This document shows positions 25,551 through 32,475 of a DNA stretch of 41,664 nucleotides, piece by piece. The stretch comes from Bacteroidaceae bacterium. Lineage in GTDB: Bacteria; Bacteroidota; Bacteroidia; Bacteroidales; Bacteroidaceae. How positions within the stretch are numbered: position 1 is the stretch's first letter; each line of letters begins with the position of its first letter. Where the stretch lies: contig JAFZFF010000058.1 in assembly GCA_017556045.1 (NCBI GenBank), positions 1-41,664 on the forward strand. Reading direction: 5' to 3'. The position numbers and the translations under genes were made by a program. Under the pieces are notes generated by a model. It ran no database searches. It saw nothing but the letters and a program-made list of their open reading frames with translations, and was not told where the DNA came from.

Positions 25551-25638
25551 GATTCAGTATTGTTATGTTATAGTATACGAAGTAGATGTTCCGCCAGATG
25601 CCTCAATCTATGGGTATGCGTGGCAGAGACTATAGGCA

Positions 25639-25670
25639 CAAAGGTAGTGCAAATCGAATGAATCTGCAAA
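25639..25670 (-). promoter_or_regulatory. Promoter of the two-domain esterase
   Basis: TTTG (25667-25670), 20 nt, TACCTTTG (25639-25646) on the minus strand, full consensus; leaves an ~80-nt untranslated leader. Confidence 0.75.
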
Positions 25671-25713
25671 TAGCTAAGGACAAATTTAATTCACCACGAT
25701 GGTATCATTAAAA

Positions 25714-25743
25714 ATAGGGCATATCATTTCTGACACGCCCTAT
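25714..25743 (-). terminator. Terminator of the small beta-barrel gene
   Basis: On the minus strand a 13-bp stem with two G-U pairs (ATAGGGC/GCCCTAT plus GUGUCA/UGAUAU) closed by a GAAA tetraloop and followed by TTTTTA. It lies 22 nt past the stop at 25765. Confidence 0.8.
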
Positions 25744-25764
25744 GAGTATAATTATTTGTCAGTT

Positions 25765-26322
25765 TTAGAATCCTAAGCCTATGTGTACGCCAAGGCAGTT
25801 TGTACCAAGGGTAGGTCCGAAGAAGAGATGTGCATTTTTGAAGTAGCATACTCTTACGCCAGGCTGCCAAGAGATGATAGGATACGCATCACCGGGCTTA
25901 TCATCGATACTTTTATTGGTAGTGCCAGTGGCAGGATCTATCCAAAAACTTTGCTCTACGTCATAAATCCATCCCGCACCTACAATAAGGTCGCTGTAGA
26001 AAGCGCATCTCTTGCGTTCGCCAAGGTGAAAATAACGTCTGAAGTAAAGGCTGGTGTTAAGATACTTTACAGTAGCAGGCTCAGCATTGTAGAATACTTC
26101 ATGGCTTCCAAGCATCAATCCCAATGTACGCTTTTCATCGATGCGTACACCACCTGTGATGTCAATGCTACCAGTAAAGATGCCCATGCTACCACGCAAG
26201 GTGTATTCAGATTCCCAGTTCTTACGACCTTCTGTTGAGAAACTCTCCTTGAATGTCTGTGCCGAAAGGCTTGACGTCATGAGCAGCAACAATGCTGCCA
26301 TTCCCAATTTGAAATTCTTCAT
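25765..26322 (-). CDS. Small outer membrane beta-barrel protein
   Basis: A 185-residue exported protein with signal peptide MKNFKLGMAALLLLMTSSLS followed by AQ. It has alternating amphipathic strands with polar turns (RGSMGIFTGSIDITGGVRI, LNTSLYFRRYFHLGERKRC, FYSDLIVGAGWIYDVEQSFW), consistent with an eight-strand barrel or OmpA-like barrel fold. Not a family I can name. It starts 5 nt after the small membrane protein gene upstream, so the two form an operon. Confidence 0.7.
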   Translation of the reverse strand: MKNFKLGMAALLLLMTSSLSAQTFKESFSTEGRKNWESEYTLRGSMGIFTGSIDITGGVRIDEKRTLGLMLGSHEVFYNAEPATVKYLNTSLYFRRYFHLGERKRCAFYSDLIVGAGWIYDVEQSFWIDPATGTTNKSIDDKPGDAYPIISWQPGVRVCYFKNAHLFFGPTLGTNCLGVHIGLGF

Positions 26323-26327
26323 AGCTT

Positions 26328-26567
26328 TTACTTTTTAATCATTTTCGAGATTTTCTTAGCGCAAACACATATAACTGCGCAGCCTATGTAAAGGCTGATA
26401 CCGTATAAGAGGAAACAAAGTTTCGCATTCTCAAAGCCAAATATCTCGGTGGCCGGGTGTGAATTTATGTCGATTATTTTTACGCCTAACAGCATCCAAA
26501 TCGAGCAAAATATAAATAATTTTACCCCGAAAGATAAAATAAAACGAATAATTTTAGTCTTGTCCAT
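26328..26567 (-). CDS. Small two-helix membrane protein, unknown function
   Basis: A 79-residue protein with two hydrophobic segments (about 8-32 and 47-69) joined by a short polar loop (IDINSHPATEIFGFEN), and a Lys-rich C-terminus KKISKMIKK. No family recognised. It is first in a two-gene operon with the small beta-barrel protein. A possible -7 element TACATTTG lies ~130 nt upstream. Confidence 0.6.
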   Translation of the reverse strand: MDKTKIIRFILSFGVKLFIFCSIWMLLGVKIIDINSHPATEIFGFENAKLCFLLYGISLYIGCAVICVCAKKISKMIKK

Positions 26568-26695
26568 AATATTGATGTGTTTCTATCTATATATTACCAA
26601 AATTGTAAAAATGTATAATCTCCTATGTTACTTTTTTTTATAATTGGGCTTCTATTTTACCAAAATGTCTTGATGAGTCTTTCGGCTCATCACAG

Positions 26696-26703
26696 CAAAT
26701 GTA
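26696..26703 (-). promoter_or_regulatory. Possible -7 element for the small membrane protein operon
   Basis: TACATTTG (26696-26703, minus strand) matches TAnnTTTG. It would give a leader of ~120 nt containing the 26671-26690 hairpin with an 8-bp stem. No -33 TTTG at the usual spacing. Confidence 0.4.
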
Positions 26704-26744
26704 TAATTTAATTCCGAAATATCTGTAATGTTTAGGAAAATATT

Positions 26745-26810
26745 GCAGGTGCGTAATAAATTTAATGCATGTGTAAAAGAATTTTATCGCATGTGTAGAC
26801 GCAACATCGA
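26745..26810. repeat. Three-unit 22-bp-period repeat array, locus B
   Basis: Units start at 26745, 26767 and 26789, exactly 22 bp apart, with heads GCAGGTGCGT, GCATGTGTAA and GCATGTGTAG; the middle tail is AAGAATTTTATC, matching locus A's TATTTTATC. No spacers. Confidence 0.7.
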
Positions 26811-26828
26811 CATTGCTTCCCTTTTTCC

Positions 26829-26915
26829 AAAAAGGGCTGTTCGTTTTTCAGAAAAGGGAAAGGCCTTTGCGCAGAAACGAACCTTCGATTCTGAAAAAAG
26901 GGAAAGGCGTTTTCG
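26829..26915. repeat. Shuffled palindromic repeat module, copy 2
   Basis: Contains AAAAAGGGCTGTTCG (26829-26843), CAGAAACGAACCT (26872-26884, the inverse of 1783-1795) and the exact 27-bp block 26889-26915 shared with 1791-1817. Confidence 0.7.
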
Positions 26916-27008
26916 ACAGCGACAAGCTGGTACTAAGTGAAAAATAGTTTTTGCTTAGTGTGAGCAAAATAGTACTTAGTACTTTTCTATAAGTTGTTAC
27001 ATATTTCG

Positions 27009-27165
27009 GCAGGTGTAAAAAGTTTATTTTTGGGGTGGCATGGCAGAGTGAGCGAAGCAGCAAATTGAAAATGAACCATCCGGATGGTTAGCTCACAACT
27101 CATAACTTATAGTTCACAACTCCTCGCTCTGCCATGCCACCCCGAAAATAAACTTTTTACACCTT
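27009..27165. repeat. MITE-like inverted repeat
   Basis: 37-bp arms 27012-27048 and 27127-27163 are inverse copies with one mismatch. The interior has a 16-bp perfect palindrome AACCATCCGGATGGTT (27074-27089) and two TCACAACT copies. No ORF and no clear target-site duplication. Confidence 0.85.
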
Positions 27166-27298
27166 GAAATGGTGCGTTTGGGGCGAAATTTATACATAGA
27201 GATGGCGGATATTGAGCACATGTGGATAATTGTACGCAATGTCCGCCATTAGTCTGCTTTCACTTCTTTGTGCTGTGCCCTATCGGGCAGAGGGGCTG

Positions 27299-28813
27299 TT
27301 ACTTCGCAATTGTCAAAGTGATGATCAGTTGCTTGCGGCATCCTGCTTCGTTGGTGTAGGTGCCGATGTATTGGCCTGCCATCTTCTCGTCGAAGTCGTA
27401 GATCTGGTTGTGGCGCTCGTTAGAGTGGAAACCATTGGGGCCTGTCCATTCCCATTTACCATTCATGGGGTGTGGAGCAAAGGTCACGGGTGTGCCTAAT
27501 TTCACGGCAATCGTGTCGGTCTGTCTCCATCCATCTTCGTTGTGGCCATGATTTACCAGCTCGGGGCAATAGCGCTCGCCCTCTACCTTCACGTCAAAGA
27601 CGGCAGAGGTCTGGCGGCCTTGGGCATCTGTGTAGGTGACTCCGTATCGACCAGCCTTGGCTGCGGTCATGACGCTGATGGTCTGCTCTCTGCCATAGGC
27701 GAAGTATCCATTAGGACCACGCCAGCTCCATGTGCCCTCGTCGTTGCCAGCAGAGCATGAGGGGCCGAATTTTACATCTTCTCCAGGTCTTGCTGTGACG
27801 GTAGTAGTCTCTTGCCATCCGCCATTTGATACTGTGACATGGGGGGTGATGGTTCCCGCTTTTTGTCCACGAACGCTTACCAGAAAGTTGAGCACACTTA
27901 CATTTCCGGCTTTATCCTGGAGGCGGACGGTGTAGACTCCACCAGAGGTTATCTTCTTTAGCTTCAGTACTCTCTTTGTTGAGGTGTATCCGTTAGGGCC
28001 GCTCCATTGCCATGTGCCCTTGGTGGGGGCTGAGGGTATCAGCGTAGCCGAAGAGCCTGACTCTACTACCACCATGGTGGGGCTCACTACGGTTCCCTTC
28101 TTTACCTTCGTCTGGGCGCTCAGTATCTGCTTGGGCAGTATCGCACTCTTTACCATCTCAGCCATGAGCTCTGCGGCAGGGTCGCTGGGGTGTACGTTGT
28201 CGGGGAAATAGTCGTTTCGGCCTACGAAGGGGGTGTTGAAGTCGATAATGTCAGCGCCTACCTCTGCTGCTACTTGTTTTACGTAGGGGATGACTCCCTG
28301 CGTGATGTTTTTGTCCTGCTCTGCTCTTGATGCATTGAACACGGGAGGTGCCAGAGCGCAGTAGAGGATGGGGTTGCGACCCTCTTCGCGGAACGAAGCG
28401 ACCATTGACTTGTAGTCGTCGCAAAACTGCTCTCCCCACTTACTCCACCATCCGGGATTGGCATCGTTGGTACCGTGAGCAATGACCAGTATGTCGGGAT
28501 TGGCTGCCTTGGCCTTAGGGTAGTTGCCTGTCTTGCGGAAAGATGAGTTGACATGCTGGTTCATCGTAGTGCCGCTCACGGCATAGTTCTTGACCTGGTA
28601 CTCGGGGCCCAGCATTCGTCCCATCTGAGCAGGCCAAGCCCAATCGGTAGATGTGTTGCTATAGCCTGCGGTGATGCTATTGCCGATGGTGACAATGGTG
28701 ACGGGGGCGCCTACACGCATGATGCCGTCGGCATCTAATTGTACCTCGTGGGTCTGCGCTTTACTCACTAAGGAAGCTACCAAGCAAAGCAAAGATATGA
28801 TGCGGAATTTCAT
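27299..28813 (-). CDS. Secreted SGNH hydrolase with three Ig-like repeats
   Basis: Probable extracellular esterase or sialate/acetyl esterase-like enzyme; substrate unknown. The 504-residue product has a signal peptide (cut near SKAQ, residue 20) and an SGNH domain at about 35-228 with complete blocks: IGNSITAG (Ser46), GTND at 114-117, and D205-x-x-H208 in FPDNVHPSD. Three Ig-like repeats follow (about 234-315, 320-412, 415-503), each with a W-x-W-x-GPNGY/F core: WQWSGPNGYTS, WSWRGPNGYFA, WEWTGPNGFHS. The repeats probably bind carbohydrate or act as spacers. It starts 33 nt after ilvE in the same direction, perhaps by read-through rather than shared function. Confidence 0.88.
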   Translation of the reverse strand: MKFRIISLLCLVASLVSKAQTHEVQLDADGIMRVGAPVTIVTIGNSITAGYSNTSTDWAWPAQMGRMLGPEYQVKNYAVSGTTMNQHVNSSFRKTGNYPKAKAANPDILVIAHGTNDANPGWWSKWGEQFCDDYKSMVASFREEGRNPILYCALAPPVFNASRAEQDKNITQGVIPYVKQVAAEVGADIIDFNTPFVGRNDYFPDNVHPSDPAAELMAEMVKSAILPKQILSAQTKVKKGTVVSPTMVVVESGSSATLIPSAPTKGTWQWSGPNGYTSTKRVLKLKKITSGGVYTVRLQDKAGNVSVLNFLVSVRGQKAGTITPHVTVSNGGWQETTTVTARPGEDVKFGPSCSAGNDEGTWSWRGPNGYFAYGREQTISVMTAAKAGRYGVTYTDAQGRQTSAVFDVKVEGERYCPELVNHGHNEDGWRQTDTIAVKLGTPVTFAPHPMNGKWEWTGPNGFHSNERHNQIYDFDEKMAGQYIGTYTNEAGCRKQLIITLTIAK

Positions 28814-28846
28814 CGTTCGTTGTTGTTTATGGGTTTGTGGTATGTG

Positions 28847-29872
28847 TTACTCGACAATGGTCACCCATCCGTGGCGGTCCTCAATGTCGCCATACTGTAT
28901 GCCGCGTAGGGTGTCGTAGAGCTTGCGGCAGATGGGGCCTGGCTTGCCATCCTTGGCGATGACGTATGAACGCTTCATCTCCAAATCGTCGATACGCTCA
29001 ATGGGTGAGATCACTGCTGCTGTGCCACATGCTCCGGCCTCCTCGAAGGTGTCGAGCTCCTCGATGGGGATCTGGCGACGCTCTACCTTCAGACCCAAGT
29101 CTTCGGCCAACTGCATCAGGCTCTTGTTGGTGATAGAGGGTAGGATAGAGGTGGACTTCGGAGTCACGTAGGTGTTCTCCTTGATGCCGAAGAAGTTGGC
29201 TGCGCCACACTCGTCGATATACTTCTTCTCCTTAGCGTCGAGATAAAACTCACATGAGTAGCCCAGGTCGTGAGCCATCTTGTTGGCACGCATCGAAGCG
29301 GCATAGTTGCCACCTACCTTATAGATACCTGTGCCGAGGGGCGCTGAGCGGTCGTACTGACGGATTACTACGTAGGGATTAGTAGAGAATCCACCCTTGA
29401 AGTAGGGGCCTACGGGCATGACGAAGATCATGAAAAGATATTCATCTGCAGGGTGTACGCCTACCTGAGCTCCTGTGCCGATGAGCAGGGGACGGATGTA
29501 GAGCGATGCGCCACTCTCGTAGGGGGGCACGAAGCGCTCGTTCATCTTCACCACCTTGAGCACCATCTCGCGGAACTTCTCGGTGGGGAGTTGGGGCATC
29601 ATGATGCCATCGCAAGTGTGCTGTAGACGCTCGGCATTAGCTTCGAGGCGGAAGATACGTATCTTGCCATCTTGCCCACGGAAGGCCTTCAGACCTTCGA
29701 ATGCCTCTTGTCCGTAGTGGAGGCAGGTAGCTGCCATGTGTAAACTGATGTTCTCGCTATCTGATACCTCTACCTCGCCCCACGCGCCGTCGCGGTAGTA
29801 GCAACGCACGTTATAGTCTGTTTTCATATAGCCGAACGAGAGGTTCGACCAATCCAAATCCAATTCTTTCAT
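28847..29872 (-). CDS. ilvE: Branched-chain amino acid aminotransferase
   Basis: PLP-dependent class IV aminotransferase, last step of leucine, isoleucine and valine synthesis and first of their breakdown. The 341-residue product contains YKVGGNYAASMRANKMAHDL with the PLP lysine at 185, LHYGQEAFEGLKAF and ECGAANFFGI, all family signatures; length is normal for the long bacterial type. A TAACTTTG -7 element is at 29923-29930. ilvD lies ~8 kb away; no other ilv gene is adjacent. Confidence 0.95.
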   Translation of the reverse strand: MKELDLDWSNLSFGYMKTDYNVRCYYRDGAWGEVEVSDSENISLHMAATCLHYGQEAFEGLKAFRGQDGKIRIFRLEANAERLQHTCDGIMMPQLPTEKFREMVLKVVKMNERFVPPYESGASLYIRPLLIGTGAQVGVHPADEYLFMIFVMPVGPYFKGGFSTNPYVVIRQYDRSAPLGTGIYKVGGNYAASMRANKMAHDLGYSCEFYLDAKEKKYIDECGAANFFGIKENTYVTPKSTSILPSITNKSLMQLAEDLGLKVERRQIPIEELDTFEEAGACGTAAVISPIERIDDLEMKRSYVIAKDGKPGPICRKLYDTLRGIQYGDIEDRHGWVTIVE

Positions 29873-29922
29873 AACTATATAATCAACGTTATTATCTGCT
29901 CTTGAAATTACCTATAGGGTCG

Positions 29923-29930
29923 CAAAGTTA
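29923..29930 (-). promoter_or_regulatory. -7 element of ilvE
   Basis: TAACTTTG on the minus strand, ~50 nt before the ATG; an ATTG 19 nt upstream could serve as a weak -33. Confidence 0.55.
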
Positions 29931-30040
29931 CAAATAGTTTTTTGTAAAGCAATATCAAACGGCAGATAATTGAGCCGAGGAGACAAGAAGATTCCTTATT
30001 TCTTAAGCAATAATATAGGTGTTTACCCTGAGCTACGGAT

Positions 30041-30145
30041 TGTCCCCCTAACGTAGGGGGACGAGCGAAGCGGAGGGGGTATTAGCAAAAAGTTCATACC
30101 ATCTCCCCCTCTACGAGGGTACTCCTCCTACCTTAGGAGGAGAAT
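30041..30145. repeat. GA/CT-rich hairpin repeat, copy 3
   Basis: Three hairpins in the ygiQ-ilvE gap. The first is a 9-bp stem 30042-30050/30054-30062 with a 3-nt loop. The second is GAGGGGGTAT with ATACCATCTCCCCCTC (about 30070-30115). The third is 9-bp CTCCTCCTA/TAGGAGGAG (30122-30130/30134-30142). It shares CTCCCCCTCTA with copy 2. It may also act as a ygiQ terminator. Confidence 0.65.
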
Positions 30146-30182
30146 TGTAAAAATGGGTAAACTGCTATATTATTGTCATTTC

Positions 30183-32021
30183 TTATCGCCCAAACAGCTT
30201 GTCGATAAGGTCGCGGCGGCCTATGCGGCGTAGCTCATCCATGATGGCTCGACGCATCTCGGGCTTGTACCAGAAGAAGAATTGGCGCTGTGCCAGCTTG
30301 TCGCGTTGTGAGTGTGCACTATAGATGGGTTGCAGCGTATAAGGATGTAGGCCTGTATACCAGGCTTCGGTACTCACGGTCATGGGGGTGGGGGTGAAGT
30401 CTTGCACCTGCTCTAAGTGGAAGTCCATGCGCTTAGTGAGTACGGCCAGTTCGGCCATGTCCTCGGCCGTACAGCCAGGATGACTACTGATGAAGTAGGG
30501 GATAATCTGCTGACGCAGACCTTCGTCGCGGTTGATGCGGTCGAATATACGATTAAACTGTTCGAATTGCTCGAACGAGGGCTTGCGCATCACATGCAAT
30601 ACGCGCTCTGAGGTGTGCTCTGGAGCGACCTTGAGGCGACCGCTCACGTGGTGTGCGATGAGCTCGTGGGTGTACTCCTTGGCGGCGCGGTTGACGGCTT
30701 CGTCATCGCTGCGGTGGAGCAATAGGTCATAGCGTACACCACTACCGATGAAGCTCTTCTTCACTTCGGGCAATGCATCTACTGCGCGATAAATGTCAAG
30801 CAGTGGACGATGGTCGGTGTTGAGGTTGGGGCATACCTTGGGGTGTATGCACGAGGGGCGCTTGCAACGGGCACACTTGTCACGGTCTTTGCCTCCCATG
30901 CGGTACATATTAGCTGAGGGACCTCCGAGGTCGCTTAAGTAACCTTTGAAGTCGGGTAGCTGGGCGATAGCTTTCACCTCTTTTATAATGCTTTCCTTAC
31001 TGCGGCTCACGATAAACTTGCCCTGGTGCGCTGATATGGTGCAGAAGGCACAGCCTCCGAAACATCCACGATGGATATTTACCGAGTGCTTGATCATGTC
31101 GTACGCAGGTATTCGCTTGCCTTTGTATCGGGGATGAGGTAGGCGGGTGTAAGGGAGGTCAAATGAGTGGTCGAGCTCCTCTGTCGTCATAGGTGGATAG
31201 GGGGCATTTACCACTACATACTTACCCTCGACCTCTTGGATGAGGCGCGAGGCATGTAGCTTGTTTGACTCCTCCTCGATATGGCGGAAGTTGGCAGCTT
31301 CTGCACGCTTGTCGCGCAGGCACTGCTCATGGCTGTTGAGCACGATGTCCTCTTCGGTGATACCCCCAGGGATATCTGCTTTGCTCTGATAAAGGGTGGC
31401 GGTTTGGGGAATGTCTTTTAATTGACAATTATCCTTTGGACTATTATTCCCCTTCAGACGCTGGGCAATCTCCACGATGGGTTTCTCGCCCATGCCGTAT
31501 ACCAAGATGTCGGCTCCACTGTCGCAGAGGATGCTACGGCGCACCTTGTCTTGCCAATAGTCGTAATGGGTGAGGCGGCGCATCGATGCCTCTATGCCGC
31601 CGAGCACTACGGGTACGTCGGGGTATAATTGTTTGAGTATTTGGCTATATACGATAGAGGGATACTCGGGGCGTAGGTCATGGCGTCCGTCGGGTGTATA
31701 GGCATCTTCACTGCGTAGGCGCTTGCCAGCAGTATACTTGTTTACCATCGAATCCATACAGCCGGCAGTGATGCCAAAGAATAGGCGTGGACGTCCCATC
31801 TTTCGGAAGTCGCGCAGGTCATCACGCCAGTTGGGCTGTGGCACTATAGCCACACGCAGTCCTTCGGCCTCAAGGATGCGGCCTATCACTGCAGCGCCAA
31901 ATGAGGGATGGTCTACATAAGCATCTCCCGAAAATAATATGACATCGACCTCATCCCATCCACGCAACTCCATCTCCTTGCGCGTAGTGGGGAGAAAATC
32001 TGTTAATTGATAGTTGACCAT
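30183..32021 (-). CDS. YgiQ-type radical SAM protein
   Basis: Radical S-adenosylmethionine enzyme of the YgiQ family, function unproven. The 612-residue product has the N-terminal YgiQ domain (VDVILFSGDAYVDHPSFGAA, then GITAGCMDSMVNKYTAGKR). The radical SAM core has the cluster motif C320-x3-C324-x2-C327 in HRGCFGGCAFCTIS. A C-terminal YgiQ extension follows (PFFISSHPGC-type region and VQDFTPTPMTVSTEAWYTGL). Length is typical. It starts 24 nt after the unknown 105-residue protein gene, in the same direction. Confidence 0.92.
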   Translation of the reverse strand: MVNYQLTDFLPTTRKEMELRGWDEVDVILFSGDAYVDHPSFGAAVIGRILEAEGLRVAIVPQPNWRDDLRDFRKMGRPRLFFGITAGCMDSMVNKYTAGKRLRSEDAYTPDGRHDLRPEYPSIVYSQILKQLYPDVPVVLGGIEASMRRLTHYDYWQDKVRRSILCDSGADILVYGMGEKPIVEIAQRLKGNNSPKDNCQLKDIPQTATLYQSKADIPGGITEEDIVLNSHEQCLRDKRAEAANFRHIEEESNKLHASRLIQEVEGKYVVVNAPYPPMTTEELDHSFDLPYTRLPHPRYKGKRIPAYDMIKHSVNIHRGCFGGCAFCTISAHQGKFIVSRSKESIIKEVKAIAQLPDFKGYLSDLGGPSANMYRMGGKDRDKCARCKRPSCIHPKVCPNLNTDHRPLLDIYRAVDALPEVKKSFIGSGVRYDLLLHRSDDEAVNRAAKEYTHELIAHHVSGRLKVAPEHTSERVLHVMRKPSFEQFEQFNRIFDRINRDEGLRQQIIPYFISSHPGCTAEDMAELAVLTKRMDFHLEQVQDFTPTPMTVSTEAWYTGLHPYTLQPIYSAHSQRDKLAQRQFFFWYKPEMRRAIMDELRRIGRRDLIDKLFGR

Positions 32022-32045
32022 TGCCTTTTCTCCTGTAGAGGATTC

Positions 32046-32363
32046 TTACTCTTCAGTTTCCTCCTCTGTGCTGCGACTCGCTTCCCAACTCTGGTAAAGC
32101 TCGATGAGTGCTCCCAGGCCGAGGGCTTTCATATTATCATGGTAGATGACGCCAACGCAGAGGTCAAGCAGATCTTTACAATCGCTTTGTGAGGCAATGA
32201 GTGAGCGCACGGTAAGTCTTAACTTTTCTAATACCGTCTCGTCTACGATACCATTGCTATCTACCAATCCGTTTAGCAGTTGGTACTTCTCTATGGTACA
32301 CAGATGTTCTTCGGTCACATTGATGCTGCGCGTGCCGCTTTTGTTGGTTGTGATACTATACAT
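32046..32363 (-). CDS. Small protein of unknown function (105 residues)
   Basis: Not recognised. Soluble, mostly helical, no signal or membrane segment; begins MYSITTNKSGTRSINVTEEH and ends in an acidic tail (STEEETEE). It precedes ygiQ by 24 nt, so they are probably co-transcribed. A TATATTTG -7 element lies at 32399-32406 with no clear -33. Confidence 0.6.
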   Translation of the reverse strand: MYSITTNKSGTRSINVTEEHLCTIEKYQLLNGLVDSNGIVDETVLEKLRLTVRSLIASQSDCKDLLDLCVGVIYHDNMKALGLGALIELYQSWEASRSTEEETEE

Positions 32364-32398
32364 AATCGTAAGTTATTACAATTGATTGATGAATGGTG

Positions 32399-32406
32399 CA
32401 AATATA
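32399..32406 (-). promoter_or_regulatory. -7 element of the 105-residue gene/ygiQ operon
   Basis: TATATTTG on the minus strand, 35 nt before the ATG, in the gap after the amidase gene. Confidence 0.5.
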
Positions 32407-32475
32407 CATCTTTTACTCCAATAATCCGTACATTATTGCAAATATCCCAAAGTGAAAATGAGATTTATGCGAAAC

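Larger units (their letters stand above)
26568..27298. other. Gene-free stretch holding several repeats
   Basis: No gene is supported. In order: a probable 5' leader with a hairpin (GATGAG...CTCATC, 26671-26690) downstream of a TACATTTG element (26696-26703, minus strand); the three-unit 22-bp array (26745-26810); the shuffled palindromic module (26829-26915); the MITE-like inverted repeat (27009-27165). Nothing recognisable in 27166-27298. Confidence 0.6.

Noticed and set aside
26745..26810. 22-bp repeats considered as a mini CRISPR array
   Set aside because: Units abut with no spacers, differ from each other, and no cas gene is in the window.
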